Shown in pieces: positions 24,310 through 31,844 of a stretch of 32,106 nt of DNA (the first letter of the stretch is position 1; each line of letters opens with the position of its first letter). The notes beneath the pieces are model-generated. The model made no database searches, was not told the DNA's origin, and saw nothing but the letters and a program-made list of their open reading frames with translations. The position numbers were made by a program, and so were the translations under genes. The stretch is from Clostridiales bacterium (GTDB lineage Bacteria > Bacillota > Clostridia > Lachnospirales > Lachnospiraceae), in assembly GCA_029007845.1 (NCBI GenBank), contig JAQXIP010000016.1, positions 1 to 32,106 on the forward strand, in the 5' to 3' direction.

Positions 24310-25989
24310 TTACTGGGAAAGTAAAGATTCAAATACTCCATAGAAATTCATATAGCCATATCCGTTCTCGCGGTTGGGATAGAGCTGGCTGTCTAGGCGG
24401 CTGGCTCCTTTAATAAAAAGGTTACGGATGGTAATTCCGTTCATCTGCGGATAGTTTTCCCGGATAACACCCCATTCCTGAAACAGGGCAGCCGTTCCGG
24501 CAGCACAGGCGGCTGCAATGCTGGAACCGGATTTCCGGATATAGAGTCCCCCTGGAGCAGGACCTAACACATTTTCTCCGGGAAAAGAAAGGGTTGGCTG
24601 AATCTGGTTTGCGGCAGTAAAACCACGGCTGTTAGTCAGGGCATTTACCATATTCCGGTAATCGTGGGATACGCAGGTAATCAGCTGCGGTGTATTTCCC
24701 GGGGAGGTCAGGGTGGTATAAGGATCAGGCGTTAAAAAATAAGTTTCCGGTGTAATGAGGCTGTTCATTGGAAGCCACATGTGAAATGGCATATCCATTC
24801 CGCCGAAGCCACGCAGGTTCAGTTTCCATATTCCGGGAGTCGGATTTTGAAACCGGACAAGAATCAGCTGGTTTCCGGTGAGGGAATCGGAGAGGAGGTA
24901 ATCAACGTGGACAATCGTCCGGTCGAATAAAAAGGGTATCTCCTGGGACAGTCCCAGGCGGTAGGGAAGTTCTGGAATGATTTCGCCAAGGGGTGATACA
25001 AGGCCAAGGGTAAAAGAATAAGGCATAGTACCCCAGATTTCCAGTGAGAATCCGGGAACCTCTGTCCCGACTTTTAGTTCTACCGTGGTCTGGTCACCGG
25101 AACGGGCAATCTGACCGGAAGCATGGTGCTGGGTGTTTCCTTCATTTCCGCTGCCGGTACAAATGCATGCACCATATGCGGAATTTACTGCCTCAAAATA
25201 TTCGCTTAGCGGGTTATCCCCCTGATGGGAACCTTGCGCCGTACCAAGCCCGAAGCAGACAGAATACGGTCCTAACTCCACGACCTTTGTTAATGCCCAG
25301 GTTAGCGCCATCATAATATCAGATTCCTGAAAGACGATGGCATCTTCGGGAAGCAGAAAATAATTCCGGAGAAATGTTTTGGCAGGTTTTAGTTTAATCA
25401 CAATGAGATCTGCATTTGGAGCAACCCCGCTGAAGCCATACTGCGGGTCTTCTTTTCCGGCAGCTATTCCAGCAAGAAACGTTCCGTGCCCCTGGGTGTC
25501 TCTTGAAAGAAGAGGTGCTCCCTTTGTGTGAAGATTCTCCGTAATGGTTTCTCTGGAGAATTGTGAGCCAAATGGAAAGCCTTCAGGGGAAGAACCCGTA
25601 TCTACGGTCTGATCCCATAGCCACGCAATCCGGCTTGTTCCATCCTCATTTTGAAAGATAGGGAGCGTGTAATCAATTCCGGTATCGATCACAATCAGGT
25701 AAGTGCCGTTTCCGTAAAGAGATAGATAGGGAAGCCGGCGTACTCTGGAAACACCTGTATTTTCTAATGCCTCAGTATCAATTAACGTATAGCATTTTGG
25801 AATCGCCCGGTAACCAAAACGGGTCAGGTCATAAGAGGATAGCTGGGAAAGGGGAATATGCACAAGGGCATAGCGGAGGTTAATTCGTTCATAAGGTAAT
25901 CCTGGAAATGCTTCTTCCAGTTTTGTGGTGATGCCCTGGTACTGAATCAAAAAGTCTGCGTAATCTTCACTGGTAATTGGATTTTCCAT
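24310..25989 (-). CDS. subtilisin-family (S8) peptidase, Csp-like
   Basis: A 559-residue subtilase with a complete triad: D102 (IVIDTGIDYTLP), H168 (DTQGHGTFLAGIAAG) and S490 (SGSSIAAACAAG). There is no secretion signal. A 90-residue N-terminal part may be the prodomain, and a jellyroll-like insert lies between H and S (about 290-400). This layout fits clostridial CspA/B/C proteases, which in C. perfringens activate the cortex hydrolase SleC at germination. The position next to spore-coat genes and a weak mother-cell-type -10 upstream agree with a spore role, but many Lachnospiraceae have several such proteases with unknown substrates. The start has only a weak GCGGGA site. Confidence 0.85.
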   Translation of the reverse strand: MENPITSEDYADFLIQYQGITTKLEEAFPGLPYERINLRYALVHIPLSQLSSYDLTRFGYRAIPKCYTLIDTEALENTGVSRVRRLPYLSLYGNGTYLIVIDTGIDYTLPIFQNEDGTSRIAWLWDQTVDTGSSPEGFPFGSQFSRETITENLHTKGAPLLSRDTQGHGTFLAGIAAGKEDPQYGFSGVAPNADLIVIKLKPAKTFLRNYFLLPEDAIVFQESDIMMALTWALTKVVELGPYSVCFGLGTAQGSHQGDNPLSEYFEAVNSAYGACICTGSGNEGNTQHHASGQIARSGDQTTVELKVGTEVPGFSLEIWGTMPYSFTLGLVSPLGEIIPELPYRLGLSQEIPFLFDRTIVHVDYLLSDSLTGNQLILVRFQNPTPGIWKLNLRGFGGMDMPFHMWLPMNSLITPETYFLTPDPYTTLTSPGNTPQLITCVSHDYRNMVNALTNSRGFTAANQIQPTLSFPGENVLGPAPGGLYIRKSGSSIAAACAAGTAALFQEWGVIRENYPQMNGITIRNLFIKGASRLDSQLYPNRENGYGYMNFYGVFESLLSQ

Positions 25990-26021
25990 AGAAATTCCCG
26001 CCGTATTTTAGTCAATTAGTA

Positions 26022-26030
26022 TATACTATG
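26022..26030 (-). promoter_or_regulatory. possible mother-cell sigma -10 box for the S8 peptidase
   Basis: CATAGTATA on the minus strand matches the sigma-K -10 pattern CATAnnnTA, 32 nt before the start codon. The only AC dinucleotide candidate for -35 is 14 nt upstream, too close, so support is weak. Confidence 0.3.
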
Positions 26031-26055
26031 AAAAGAAATGTCCGGTCATGCAAAA

Positions 26056-26086
26056 GAATACTCCGAAGCATCACCCCGGAGTATTC
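26056..26086 (-). terminator. terminator of the cotJ operon
   Basis: GAATACTCCG and CGGAGTATTC form a 10-bp perfect stem with an 11-nt loop, followed on the minus strand by TTTTG. It lies just after the cotJC stop. Confidence 0.75.
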
Positions 26087-26097
26087 GAAAAGGTTCT

Positions 26098-26742
26098 TTA
26101 TTTCTTTTCCGACATGCCTGGTCTCATGGAACAATCAGGAGTCCGGCAGGTTTGATCCGGTGTACAGGAAGATGGAAGCTGGCAGGTCTGACCCGGTGTA
26201 CAAGCTGGCGGTTTCTGGCAGGACGCATCTTCAAACGCAGGGTTAAATGCATAGAAGTTTTTGGAGTCCAGACGATCCTGAATCCGACGAAGTGCTTCGC
26301 CAAATCGCTGGAAATGAACGATCTCCCGTTCTCTTAAAAAACGGATTGGATCACAGACTTCCGGATCCTTTACAATCCGCAAAATGTTGTCATATGTTTT
26401 TCGCGCTTTTTGTTCTGCTGCCAGGTCTTCCACAAGATCGGCGATCGGATCGCCGGAGCTTTGGAATTCACAGGAATTAAATGGAATACCACCTGCGGCC
26501 ATTGGCCAGATCCCGGTTGTGTGGTCAATATAGTAGTTTGCATAAGGAATATCTTTGATTTCATCCGCAGTAAGCCCATCCGTTAATTGATGGACAATCG
26601 TGGCAACCATTTCCAGATGCGCCAGTTCTTCTGTACCGATATCGGTCAGTACACCGCTTACATCCCGGTAAGGCATGGCGTACCGCTGGGAAAGATAACG
26701 CATGGAAGCGCCGATTTCTCCATCAGGACCGCCATACTGCAA
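26098..26742 (-). CDS. cotJC: spore coat protein CotJC, 3' part (interrupted gene)
   Basis: This carries 209 of the 240 residues of a CotJC/manganese-catalase-family protein. Family sequence starts abruptly at LQYGGPDGE, where intact CotJC has about 26 more residues before the QYGG. Metal-site motifs follow: IGTEELAHLEMV, then AEQKARKTYD and FLREREIVHFQRF. The TTG at 26742 has no proper ribosome binding site, and a TGA lies eight codons upstream, so it is not a natural start. The missing N-terminus lies 4.45 kb away at 31157-31270, in the same strand and frame phase. The C-terminal 40 residues are an unusual Cys/Pro-rich tail (PPACTPGQTC, SSCTPDQTC, TPDC). CotJC belongs to the inner spore coat and resembles Mn catalase. 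Confidence 0.9.
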   Translation of the reverse strand: MQYGGPDGEIGASMRYLSQRYAMPYRDVSGVLTDIGTEELAHLEMVATIVHQLTDGLTADEIKDIPYANYYIDHTTGIWPMAAGGIPFNSCEFQSSGDPIADLVEDLAAEQKARKTYDNILRIVKDPEVCDPIRFLREREIVHFQRFGEALRRIQDRLDSKNFYAFNPAFEDASCQKPPACTPGQTCQLPSSCTPDQTCRTPDCSMRPGMSEKK

Positions 26743-26750
26743 TAACCTAT
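26729..26750 (-). other. recombinase-proximal attachment junction
   Basis: Minus strand: arm ATAGGTTATTGCAGTA (26750-26735), four bases, then the shared GG at 26730-26729, then cotJC codons. The arm is the inverted partner (14/16) of the arm at the other junction, and the two are equidistant from their GG. Confidence 0.8.
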
Positions 26751-26768
26751 GATGCCAGGGTCAAAAGG

Positions 26769-28262
26769 TCATATTGTGAGCTTTAAGAAGATATCAAGAC
26801 TGGTATCTTTCCGGTTGAACACGATATGATCCACTACATTGCGTATCATGTTTCCTTTGGTGACGTAGTCTGCAGATTCATCCTGGATGATACAGAGAAG
26901 ATCGAAAATACTCTGCCCCCTCTTGTTATCCAACGCATCGTTGGTCTGTTTTTTGACAGCTTCGGTAAGGTTAAGGATTCCATCTTCAATCAGTCTTCGT
27001 TCACTGGCCAGAGCATCTTTATTTGCTTTATATTCCTCCAGCGTGTCAATGCCATTTTGATAGGCGGCTTTAATGCGCGACTCTTTTGCATCCAGCTTCT
27101 GTAACTGTCGTTTTCGTTCCGTTAGTCTGTTCCCGGAATCAGAGGAAGCAGAAGAGATGGCCAGATAAACAAGTTCTTCAGAGTAAAGCAGATCTTCCAG
27201 GTACGTTATAACCAGTGTTTCCATGGAAACAACGCTGATATAATGGGACTTGTTGCACTGTCCTTTGCTGTATTTCCAGCACTGGAAGTTACGGCTGTTT
27301 TTGGTGCCGCCGTATGACAGGGTGGCGCCGCAGGAAGAACAGACCAGGATTCCGCTGAGCCAGTGCCTGACGGCAGCCACGTCTCTTGACCGCACCTTGC
27401 CCATGTTCGCAGAAAGGCGCTTTTGTATCTGCTGGTAAGTATCCTCATCCCACAGAGGTTCCCAGTTGCCTTCGGCATAGATTACCTCATCAGCTGGTTT
27501 CTGCTTCCGGCCCTGTTTTGTGTAGTTCCACCGTGCTCTCCCCATGTAAAAAGGATTCTCGAGAACGTACCGCACTCCACGGCTATCCCATGGATTTCCA
27601 CGTTTGGTCTGGTATCCAAGTTCATTCAGGCTGCGGGCAATCTGAAGGACAGTGGATCCGGAGAGGAACTGGTCTTTGATAAAGAGTGGGATCTGAATCG
27701 TATCAGGGTCTTTAACCGGAGGACGGCCACCCCCTGGGGAACGGTATCCAATGGGGGCATCACTCTGGTAATTGCCCCGCATGGCATTCTCTGTCATGCC
27801 CCGCATAACTTCTCCGGACAGACGGATCGAATAGTATTCGTCCATCCATTCAATGATGCGTTCAATCAGGGAGCCAAACGGGCCATCTGAAAGAGGCTCG
27901 CTTATACTGACCACATCCACATTATTTTTCTTTAACAGGGACTTGTATACGATGGATTCTTCCTGATTCCTGGCAAACCGGGAGAACTTCCATACGATGA
28001 TGATGTCAATTGGGTGGTCCTTTGATTTTGCCAGGGCAATCATCTGCTGGAAAGCAGGACGTTTCTTTGCTTTCCGGCCTGAGACTCCGTTGTCCTGGAA
28101 TGCATACTCTGCTGGTATATCGATATTATGACTTTCGGCATATTCCAGAAGGAGACGTCTCTGTGCATCCGGGGAAAGTTCTTCCTGCTTGTCGGTAGAC
28201 ACCCGGATATAGATGGCACCGGTTTTACGGTCAGGAATCCGGGAGAGTTTTTGGTTTTCCAT
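26769..28262 (-). CDS. large serine recombinase
   Basis: A 497-residue site-specific recombinase. The N-terminal resolvase domain has the nucleophile S22 in YIRVSTDKQ, with Arg-rich catalytic segments (WKFSRFARN near 91; DEYYSIRLSGEV near 141). The Recombinase domain (about 168-265) is followed by a zinc ribbon (C308, C311 in VCSSCGATL; CWKYSKGQC) and a C-terminal coiled coil, the standard large-serine-recombinase order. Size and domains equal those of SpoIVCA/SkrA-type and phage integrases. The ATG at 28262 has GGAGGG 7 nt before it, better than the longer frame from 28301. Its stop lies 39 bp from the attachment centre, as usual for int genes. It most likely excises the element from cotJC. 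Confidence 0.93.
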   Translation of the reverse strand: MENQKLSRIPDRKTGAIYIRVSTDKQEELSPDAQRRLLLEYAESHNIDIPAEYAFQDNGVSGRKAKKRPAFQQMIALAKSKDHPIDIIIVWKFSRFARNQEESIVYKSLLKKNNVDVVSISEPLSDGPFGSLIERIIEWMDEYYSIRLSGEVMRGMTENAMRGNYQSDAPIGYRSPGGGRPPVKDPDTIQIPLFIKDQFLSGSTVLQIARSLNELGYQTKRGNPWDSRGVRYVLENPFYMGRARWNYTKQGRKQKPADEVIYAEGNWEPLWDEDTYQQIQKRLSANMGKVRSRDVAAVRHWLSGILVCSSCGATLSYGGTKNSRNFQCWKYSKGQCNKSHYISVVSMETLVITYLEDLLYSEELVYLAISSASSDSGNRLTERKRQLQKLDAKESRIKAAYQNGIDTLEEYKANKDALASERRLIEDGILNLTEAVKKQTNDALDNKRGQSIFDLLCIIQDESADYVTKGNMIRNVVDHIVFNRKDTSLDIFLKLTI

Positions 28263-28306
28263 ACAGCATCCCTCCATTTCCAATATATGAAAGAAGGACA
28301 CAAATA

Positions 28307-28330
28307 ACGCCCACTATAAAAAGTGGGCGT
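28307..28330 (-). terminator. hairpin between hydrogenase and recombinase genes
   Basis: ACGCCCACT (28307-28315) and AGTGGGCGT (28322-28330) form a 9-bp perfect stem with a 6-nt loop. On the minus strand it follows the hydrogenase-rubrerythrin stop and is followed by TTATTTGTG. It would partly separate recombinase expression from the cargo genes. Confidence 0.65.
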
Positions 28331-28365
28331 ATTATCCGTTTTAACTATTCGTGTAAAACCCTGGA

Positions 28366-30411
28366 TTAATAATTCTCTGCATGAACTTCAAAGTAGCTCT
28401 GTGGATGATTGCATACCGGACATACCTCAGGGGCATTCGTTCCTACTACAATATGGCCGCAGTTTCTGCATTCCCATACTTTCACTTCGCTCTTGGCAAA
28501 TACAGCAGCTGTCTCTACATTTTTCAAAAGCGCACGGTATCTTTCTTCATGATGTTTCTCAATCTCGCCTACCATGCGGAATTTTGCTGCCAGTTCCGGA
28601 AATCCTTCTTCTTCTGCTGTCTTTGCAAAGCCTTCATACATATCGGTCCATTCATAATTCTCGCCTGCTGCAGCAGCCTCAAGATTCTGTGGAGTATCAC
28701 CAATGCCGTTCAGTTCTTTGAACCACATTTTTGCATGCTCTTTTTCATTGTCTGCTGTTTTAAGGAAAAGAGAAGCAATCTGCTCATAGCCCTCTTTTTT
28801 CGCTACGGATGCAAAATAAGTATACTTATTTCTCGCCTCGGATTCTCCTGCAAACGCAGCCTCCAGATTCTTTTCTGTCTGGGTTCCTGCATATTTCCCG
28901 GAAGCCTTTGGCGCTTCCACCTTTTCAAATGCAGAGGCTGGCTGCTTGCAGACCGGACAGCTGTAATCTGCCGGAAGTTCCTCGCCTTCATAGATATAAC
29001 CACATACCTTACATTTCCATTGTGCCATTTTTTTATCTCCTTTCTTTTTGAAAATCATACTTTTATCTTCATAAAATGTATGCAGCATTTTTTCAGCCAT
29101 GTCACTTAGTGGTTTACCATAAAATTCTTCGTAGATCTGTTTGATCGACGGATTCTCATGGCTTTTTCGAAGAGTCATCTGGGCATCTTTTTTATACAGG
29201 CTGTCGATTCGTGCCTTGCGTACCGGATCGGCATCCTTGCTGATATCCTTAGGTTGTCCGCCACCGCCGATACATCCGCCAGGGCAGGTCATCACCTCAA
29301 TAAAATGATACTTTTTACCGCCTTGTTTTATGCGTTCAATCATCTTCCGGGCATTGGCTGTCCCATAGACAACCGCAACGTTTACATCCAGATCGTTTAT
29401 CTTCAGGGAAGCTTCCCGGATTCCCTCATAGCCGCGCACCGGTTCTAAGTGGTAAAGCTGTGGGGGCGCTTCCTCTCCGGTAATATACTCATATGCGGTT
29501 CTTAATGCAGCTTCCATAACTCCGCCGGTATTGCCAAATATCACACCAGCTCCTGATGCCTCTCCCATGAAATGATCGTAAGGAGAATCAGAAAGACCGG
29601 CAAAGTCCACAGCCTGATCTTTTGCCCACCGCGCAAGTTCTCTTGTTGTCAGGACAAAATCCATGTCTTTGATATCCAGGCCATCATAATAATCAGAAGC
29701 ACTGTGCATTTCTTCTCGTCTAATTTCATATTTTTTAGCAGTACATGGGGTCAGAGCCACATTCACTATTTTTTTCGGATCCAGTCCCATTTTCTTTGCA
29801 AAAAATGTTTTAACCGTTGGTCCCTGCATGCCAATCGGACTCTTTGCCGTAGAAATATTTGGAAGAATCTCCGGGTAGTACATCTCTGCAAACTTTACCC
29901 ATGCAGGACAACAGCTGGTAAATTGCGGGAGCGGCGCAGTTCCTTTCGTTATCCGCTCAATCAGCTCACTGGCCTCTTCCATAATCGTAAGATCCGCCGC
30001 AAAATTGGTATCCAGTACATAATCAACCCCAAGGCTTCTAAGCAGTGCCACCATCTTTCCTTCCACAAATGCTCCTGCATCCATGCCGAATTCTTCACCA
30101 AGGGCAGCTCTCACAGAAGGGGAAGTATTCACAATCACAATCTGGTCTGGGTTCTCCACCGCTTTCTTAATCTCCAGGTACTCATACCGTTCGGTGATGC
30201 TGTCCACTGGACAGACGTTGGCACATTGCCCGCAGTGAATGCAGACCGCTTCGCCGTCTGTCTGGTCAAAGGTGTAAGTGCCATGTACACCGATATCCTG
30301 GGTGCAGACGTTTTTGCACATTCCACATTTGATACATTTTTCCTCATTTCTTACAATGCTTGGATTGTCCTCCTCAATCGGAACCCTCACATCCAAAGGC
30401 ATATGTTTCAT
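28366..30411 (-). CDS. [FeFe]-hydrogenase fused to rubredoxin-rubrerythrin
   Basis: One 681-residue frame. Residues 20-70 bind two [4Fe-4S] clusters (C26, C29, C32, C36; C57, C60, C63, C67). The H-cluster motifs follow: TSCCPAW (C167, C168), TPCTAKKYE (C223) and [15 protein letters not shown] near 375. From 462 on comes a rubredoxin domain ([18 protein letters not shown]), a rubrerythrin diiron domain ([32 protein letters not shown]) and a final rubredoxin motif (CRNCGH, CPVCNHP). Hydrogenase-rubrerythrin fusions are known in anaerobes and are thought to reduce H2O2 with H2. Oddly, the linker DNA has a perfect ribosome binding site for a second start (see 29026-29043). It overlaps the PerR-like gene by 4 nt. 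It is cargo of the cotJC element. Confidence 0.92.
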   Translation of the reverse strand: MKHMPLDVRVPIEEDNPSIVRNEEKCIKCGMCKNVCTQDIGVHGTYTFDQTDGEAVCIHCGQCANVCPVDSITERYEYLEIKKAVENPDQIVIVNTSPSVRAALGEEFGMDAGAFVEGKMVALLRSLGVDYVLDTNFAADLTIMEEASELIERITKGTAPLPQFTSCCPAWVKFAEMYYPEILPNISTAKSPIGMQGPTVKTFFAKKMGLDPKKIVNVALTPCTAKKYEIRREEMHSASDYYDGLDIKDMDFVLTTRELARWAKDQAVDFAGLSDSPYDHFMGEASGAGVIFGNTGGVMEAALRTAYEYITGEEAPPQLYHLEPVRGYEGIREASLKINDLDVNVAVVYGTANARKMIERIKQGGKKYHFIEVMTCPGGCIGGGGQPKDISKDADPVRKARIDSLYKKDAQMTLRKSHENPSIKQIYEEFYGKPLSDMAEKMLHTFYEDKSMIFKKKGDKKMAQWKCKVCGYIYEGEELPADYSCPVCKQPASAFEKVEAPKASGKYAGTQTEKNLEAAFAGESEARNKYTYFASVAKKEGYEQIASLFLKTADNEKEHAKMWFKELNGIGDTPQNLEAAAAGENYEWTDMYEGFAKTAEEEGFPELAAKFRMVGEIEKHHEERYRALLKNVETAAVFAKSEVKVWECRNCGHIVVGTNAPEVCPVCNHPQSYFEVHAENY
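29026..29043 (-). promoter_or_regulatory. internal ribosome binding site and start for free rubrerythrin
   Basis: AAAGGAG (29043-29037) lies 8 nt before an in-frame ATG (29028-29026) at codon 462, exactly at the start of the rubredoxin-rubrerythrin part ([10 protein letters not shown]). A separate 220-residue rubrerythrin would result. It may be a relic of a once separate gene or a working second start. Confidence 0.65.
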
Positions 30412-30794
30412 TCTTTACCGCCTCCTTCGTTTCTCTCTTTTTTTAAACATTCATTGCAAATGTAATGAATTCTCAAATCATAGGAAATCATAGGAATCTC
30501 CACCTGCTTTTGCAGTCTTTCTGTCATGTCTTCCAATGTAATATCCGATAATTTTCCGCAGGTTTTACAAACCAGATGATCATGACGTTTTGTTTGGTCA
30601 TAGCGGTCCGGATATCCTTCCACCGATACTTTCCGAATCAGCCCCTGTTCGTACAGGGAAGCCAGATTATTATAAACGGTAGCAAGTACGGCTTTTTTAT
30701 TCTTTTCCTTTAAGCGCAGATAGATCTGCTCCGCAGTTAAATGCTCCTTGGAATGGTTGATAATCTCTAAAATATATTTGGAATTTTTTGTCAT
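30408..30794 (-). CDS. Fur-family regulator, PerR-like
   Basis: A 128-residue Fur-family protein with a winged-helix domain ([29 protein letters not shown]) and C-terminal metal domain. Two CxxC pairs (CKTCG and CNEC) form the structural zinc site, and RHDHLVC supplies regulatory-site histidines, fitting PerR-type peroxide sensors. The ATG at 30794 with CGGGGA upstream is preferred; the longer frame starts with TTG at 30815. It overlaps the hydrogenase-rubrerythrin start by 4 nt, so it likely controls that gene, and a PerR-type operator lies 33 nt before its start. Fe or Mn sensing cannot be excluded from sequence alone. Confidence 0.88.
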   Translation of the reverse strand: MTKNSKYILEIINHSKEHLTAEQIYLRLKEKNKKAVLATVYNNLASLYEQGLIRKVSVEGYPDRYDQTKRHDHLVCKTCGKLSDITLEDMTERLQKQVEIPMISYDLRIHYICNECLKKERNEGGGKE

Positions 30795-30826
30795 ACGATT
30801 CCCCGTTTTAATCAATTCGTACTAAA

Positions 30827-30841
30827 TTAAAATCATTCTAA
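30827..30841 (-). promoter_or_regulatory. PerR-box-like operator
   Basis: TTAGAATGATTTTAA on the minus strand matches the PerR box TTATAATnATTATAA at 12 of 14 fixed positions. Placed upstream of the PerR-like gene, it suggests autoregulation and peroxide induction of the two-gene unit. Confidence 0.6.
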
Positions 30842-30965
30842 TTCTAATTTTAGCATATTTTTATCAATTGTCAATTGAATTTCTGAAAGCTCTCTGGTAA
30901 ACAGTAACAGTAATCAGGCATCAGTCATATATATATCAGTGAGTGGAAGAAAAGGAGTAGCAGTT

Positions 30966-31154
30966 ATGCCGGGATATCCGAAAAAAGCAAAATACCGGAC
31001 ATTTGTTATTGATTCAAATACCGGAAAGTGGAAACAGATTGAGATTAAGGACATTCCAAAAGAAAAGATAGAAGAATTATGCGATAATTTTGCACTGGGG
31101 GCAGGCTATAAAAGGGATGATTCTGTGGGATTCGCATGTGCAAAGGTTGAGTGA
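30966..31154 (+). CDS. 62-residue orphan protein at the element end, candidate excision factor
   Basis: A small hydrophilic protein starting MPGYPKKAKYRTFVIDS, with a short helix (KEKIEELCDNFALGAG) and no motif I recognise. The ATG at 30966 has AAAGGAG 8 nt before it; the longer frame from 30939 has none. Its stop is 2 bp from the stop of the cotJC 5' fragment on the other strand and 25 bp from the attachment centre. Serine-recombinase elements often carry a small directionality factor, such as SkrX of the C. difficile skin element, and this is the only candidate in this element. That role is inference from position and size. Confidence 0.6.
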   Translation: MPGYPKKAKYRTFVIDSNTGKWKQIEIKDIPKEKIEELCDNFALGAGYKRDDSVGFACAKVE

Positions 31155-31156
31155 TT

Positions 31157-31270
31157 TTATAGGTTACTGCAATACCGTCCACCATACTGACTCATAATAA
31201 CACTGGCGATCTGGGCATTTGTCGTTTTGATATTGATTGGATATTGTAATTTCTTTTCATAACTCCACAC
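31157..31270 (-). CDS. cotJC: spore coat protein CotJC, 5' part (interrupted gene)
   Basis: A GTG at 31270, 3 nt after the cotJB stop and 9 nt after AAGGGAG, opens a 37-codon frame. Residues 1-31 are unmistakable CotJC N-terminus (WSYEKKLQYPINIKTTNAQ, then MSQYGG). Then the frame leaves the family as RYCSNL and a stop, all within the element. After excision residue 31 (GG plus T from the far side gives glycine) joins PDGE of the 3' part without a frame change. As it stands the peptide lacks all metal ligands. Confidence 0.9.
   Translation of the reverse strand: MWSYEKKLQYPINIKTTNAQIASVIMSQYGGRYCSNL
31159..31190 (-). other. cotJB-proximal attachment junction
   Basis: Minus strand: CAGTATGGT of cotJC, shared GG at 31180-31179, four bases, then arm TATTGCAGTAACCTAT (31174-31159). 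The arm is the inverted complement of the other junction's arm at 14 of 16 positions. Confidence 0.8.
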
Positions 31271-31273
31271 AGA

Positions 31274-31537
31274 TCAACACTCCCTTTCCCATGGCCACGG
31301 GCCTGTGATCCAGTCCCATTGATTGGCTGCATTTACATGATGACTTGATAATGGACCACAGTACTGCTGGTACTCATCCATGGCCTGCATCCAGATCTCC
31401 TGGTATTTACGGTACAAATCCAGAGCCTGCTGGCAGTCCGGATGGGTGTCCAGATAGAGAACCAGGTCGCATAGGGCAAAGTCCACTTCATAGATTACTT
31501 TCATAAGCTGCTGATGATTCAGATTTCCATTTCTCAT
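31274..31537 (-). CDS. cotJB: spore coat protein CotJB
   Basis: An 87-residue CotJB-family protein: helical middle (LMKVIYEVDFALCDLVLYLDTHP) and the family tail with WDWITGPWPWE. CotJB is expressed in the mother cell and works with CotJA and CotJC in the inner coat. Its ATG overlaps the cotJA stop by 4 nt, and cotJC starts 3 nt after its stop, so the three form one operon. Length is normal. Confidence 0.93.
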   Translation of the reverse strand: MRNGNLNHQQLMKVIYEVDFALCDLVLYLDTHPDCQQALDLYRKYQEIWMQAMDEYQQYCGPLSSHHVNAANQWDWITGPWPWEREC

Positions 31538-31803
31538 CTTCTTACCTGCCTCCGATCATGACATCTGGTGCATCCGGCACAGGTGAACGGTAGTGCCAGA
31601 TCCCGAAAGATAGTTCCATGGGCTAAACCTTCATCGGCTTCAAATAAATTGCCCCATTTCTGCATTGGCACATAACACATTCCGATTGGAAATGGATTTC
31701 TTTGGCTTTCACAGTTTCCCGGACAATCCATACGTTCACAACCATTTGGATTCTGCATTCTCGACGGGCGCATGCCGTAACCATATCCATAGTTGCTTTT
31801 CAT
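31534..31803 (-). CDS. cotJA: spore coat associated protein CotJA
   Basis: An 89-residue CotJA-family protein. The conserved core PIGMCYVPMQKWGNLFEADEGLAHGTIFRDLALPF (residues about 38-73) is followed by a Cys-containing tail. The N-terminal third is Gly/Tyr- and Asn/Pro-rich (NYGYGYGMRP). In B. subtilis CotJA is needed for CotJC to enter the spore. It is the first gene of the cotJ operon, with AAGGAG upstream and a sigma-K-like promoter 42 nt before the ATG. Confidence 0.92.
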   Translation of the reverse strand: MKSNYGYGYGMRPSRMQNPNGCERMDCPGNCESQRNPFPIGMCYVPMQKWGNLFEADEGLAHGTIFRDLALPFTCAGCTRCHDRRQVRR

Positions 31804-31844
31804 GTTTGAAAAACTCCTTCCTAGCTTATTTCTTTGTCCAATAT

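Larger units (their letters stand above)
26730..31179 (-). mobile_element. 4.45-kb serine-recombinase intervening element inside cotJC
   Basis: The element is bounded by direct-orientation junctions that share CAGTATGG-x-GG. The left side (31178-31190) is CotJC coding up to residue 31; the right side (26728-26742) continues CotJC from residue 32. Inside are, on the minus strand, a PerR-like gene, a hydrogenase-rubrerythrin gene and a large serine recombinase, plus a convergent 62-codon gene on the plus strand. Joining at the GG restores cotJC in frame. The layout matches the sigK skin element and other sporulation-gene intervening elements, but this one is very small and has no phage structural genes. 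Exact cut position is known only within the shared bases. Confidence 0.85.

Noticed and set aside
26098-26742. A stand-alone manganese catalase starting at TTG 26742
   Set aside because: No ribosome binding site, the family N-terminus is missing, and that N-terminus is found in phase at 31157-31270 after cotJB.
28282-28289. A sigma-E-like -10 (CATATATT, minus strand) in front of the recombinase
   Set aside because: It lies only about 20 nt before the start codon, so the transcript would begin inside the ribosome binding site, and no -35 is seen.
28381-30465. Long plus-strand open frames opposite the hydrogenase-rubrerythrin and PerR-like genes
   Set aside because: Shadow frames of strongly supported minus-strand genes; their protein sequences are Phe/His/Ser-rich and match nothing.
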